Positions 23,664 through 24,601 of a stretch of DNA of 24,601 nt are shown in pieces. The notes under the pieces were generated by a model that saw nothing but the letters and a program-made list of their open reading frames with translations, had not been told where the DNA came from and ran no database searches. The position numbers and the translations under genes were made by a program. Every line of letters begins with the position of its first letter. Positions within the stretch are counted from its first letter, which is position 1. This stretch comes from DASZXJ01 sp035545895. Its GTDB lineage: Bacteria > Planctomycetota > Phycisphaerae > Tepidisphaerales > Tepidisphaeraceae. The stretch spans positions 1 to 24,601 of the forward strand of contig DASZXJ010000234.1 of NCBI GenBank assembly GCA_035545895.1. Reading direction: 5' to 3'.

Positions 23664-24601
23664 ATGCCAGTGCGAACCAAGGGTACTCGGCGAACCGCGC
23701 CTCGGCGAACCGTGCTTGTCAGCCCCAAAGCCGTCCGTAATACCGAACATCGGCCTATCAAAGTCGCTGCGCCGGTCAGTCCCTATACCAAAGCGATTCG
23801 ATTTCTCGCCACTTTGGCGGATTTTGAACGCATGCGAATCGTTCGTTACACCAGCCAGAACTTCGACTTAGATCGAATGCGCACCCTTTTGCGGAAAATG
23901 GGCAACCCCCAGGAACGCTTCCGCAGCGTGCATGTGGCTGGCACCAAGGGCAAGGGCAGCACCTGCACCATGATCGCCAACATGCTGCAGGGCAACGGTT
24001 ATAAGGTCGGCCTATACACCAGCCCGCACCTGGTTGATATTCGCGAACGAATCCAGATCGATGGCGAGATGATCCCGCAGGCAGAATTTGCCCGGCTCGT
24101 TCGCCAGATCATGCCCCTCGTCAGCCATTCTCGGCCGACGCCGACTTATTTCGATGTGCTGACCGCAATCGCATTCAAATACTTCGCGGAACAGAAGATA
24201 GATGTCGCCGTGATCGAAACCGGCTTGGGCGGGCGTCTGGACAGCACCAACGTGCTCAAACCTGAAGTCACCGCCATCACCAACATCAGCAAAGATCACA
24301 TGGCCCAGTTGGGTTCCACGATTGAAAAGATCGCCGAGGAAAAAGCCGGCATTTTCAAGCACGGCATCCCAGCCGTTACCATTATGCAGTCGCCGGAAGT
24401 CGAGGCCGTCTTCAAGCGAGTGGCTGAAAAGGTCGGCGCTCCTCTTGATATCGCCGGCAAAACGATCGAATTCAGCTATCGCTTTGAATCCAGCCGAATG
24501 CTCGGCCCACACAATCGCGTTTGCCTGACAACCCCGCATAGCAAGTTCGAGCATCTGGCGGTTCCGCTGCTTGGCGAACACCAGGCGATGAACTGCGGCT
24601 T
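23664..24601 (+). CDS. folC: Folylpolyglutamate synthase / dihydrofolate synthase, partial at the right end
   Basis: FolC adds glutamate to dihydropteroate and to folates in the cytoplasm. It is a Mur-ligase-like ATPase. The frame stays open to the window edge (312 codons plus two bases), so the C-terminus is missing. The P-loop GTKGKGST (93-100), YTSPHL (118-123), ETGLGGRLDSTN and ISKDHMAQLG are all present. The first 40 residues are a basic, low-conservation extension. They include a 15-base repeat (CTCGGCGAACCG at 23686 and 23701) encoding RRTAP/RRTVL. A perfect AGGAGG at 23631-23636 lies 27 bases before ATG 23664, too far for normal use, and an in-frame TGA at 23646 blocks an earlier start. 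ATG 23832 is another possible start. Confidence 0.92.
   Translation, partial: MPVRTKGTRRTAPRRTVLVSPKAVRNTEHRPIKVAAPVSPYTKAIRFLATLADFERMRIVRYTSQNFDLDRMRTLLRKMGNPQERFRSVHVAGTKGKGSTCTMIANMLQGNGYKVGLYTSPHLVDIRERIQIDGEMIPQAEFARLVRQIMPLVSHSRPTPTYFDVLTAIAFKYFAEQKIDVAVIETGLGGRLDSTNVLKPEVTAITNISKDHMAQLGSTIEKIAEEKAGIFKHGIPAVTIMQSPEVEAVFKRVAEKVGAPLDIAGKTIEFSYRFESSRMLGPHNRVCLTTPHSKFEHLAVPLLGEHQAMNCG

Noticed and set aside
23584..23871. Plus-strand 95-codon frame before folC
   Set aside because: It overlaps the N-terminus of FolC in another frame, and FolC is certain.
1..24601. CRISPR array
   Set aside because: No regularly spaced direct repeats of 20-40 bases were seen anywhere in the window.

Overview
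The window looks like chromosomal DNA of a Planctomycetota bacterium, most likely of the class Phycisphaerae. This is an inference from gene style: a TrpB2-type tryptophan synthase beta chain, a fused two-subunit 2-oxoacid oxidoreductase, many exported proteins, weak Shine-Dalgarno sequences, and short dispersed palindromes. No rRNA or other direct taxonomic marker is present.

Layout. Positions 190-4553 hold trpB2 (minus strand) diverging from a biotin cluster: bioA, a lipoprotein gene of unknown role, then bioD. Positions 4554-9120 form a nitrogen and ion transport block: a probable sigma-54 promoter and structured leader, amt (ammonium channel), a strong terminator, a NhaD/ArsB-superfamily antiporter, a P-II signalling protein, and two small unknown proteins, the second with two membrane segments. 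Positions 9201-10385 encode an M20D amidohydrolase. Positions 10660-13889 hold dsbD (minus) diverging from an exported TPR/coiled-coil protein. A solitary HicB-like gene follows. Positions 14356-17378 encode KorA and KorB, closed by a clear terminator. An exported LamG-like protein ends at 18448.

Positions 18647-20016 are a decayed mobile-DNA zone around a tRNA-Val(GAC) gene: a frameshifted DNA methyltransferase remnant, a twin-hairpin element inside a larger inverted repeat, an integrase C-terminus that runs antisense into the tRNA, an IS630-like transposase tail, and a second integrase remnant. From 20124 to 23471 the minus strand carries a tight rimO-panC-lgt operon. A partial folC runs off the right end.

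How they fit together. bioA and bioD encode two successive late steps of biotin synthesis. Amt and P-II are the classical ammonium uptake pair, but here the P-II gene directly follows an NhaD-type antiporter and precedes two undescribed small proteins. This is the best candidate in the window for a new system: P-II control of a cation/proton antiporter. Lgt would lipidate the lipoprotein encoded beside bioD, and DsbD would supply reductant to exported proteins. Short palindromes with the same CCCACGGC stem occur both between genes and, in frame, inside rimO.
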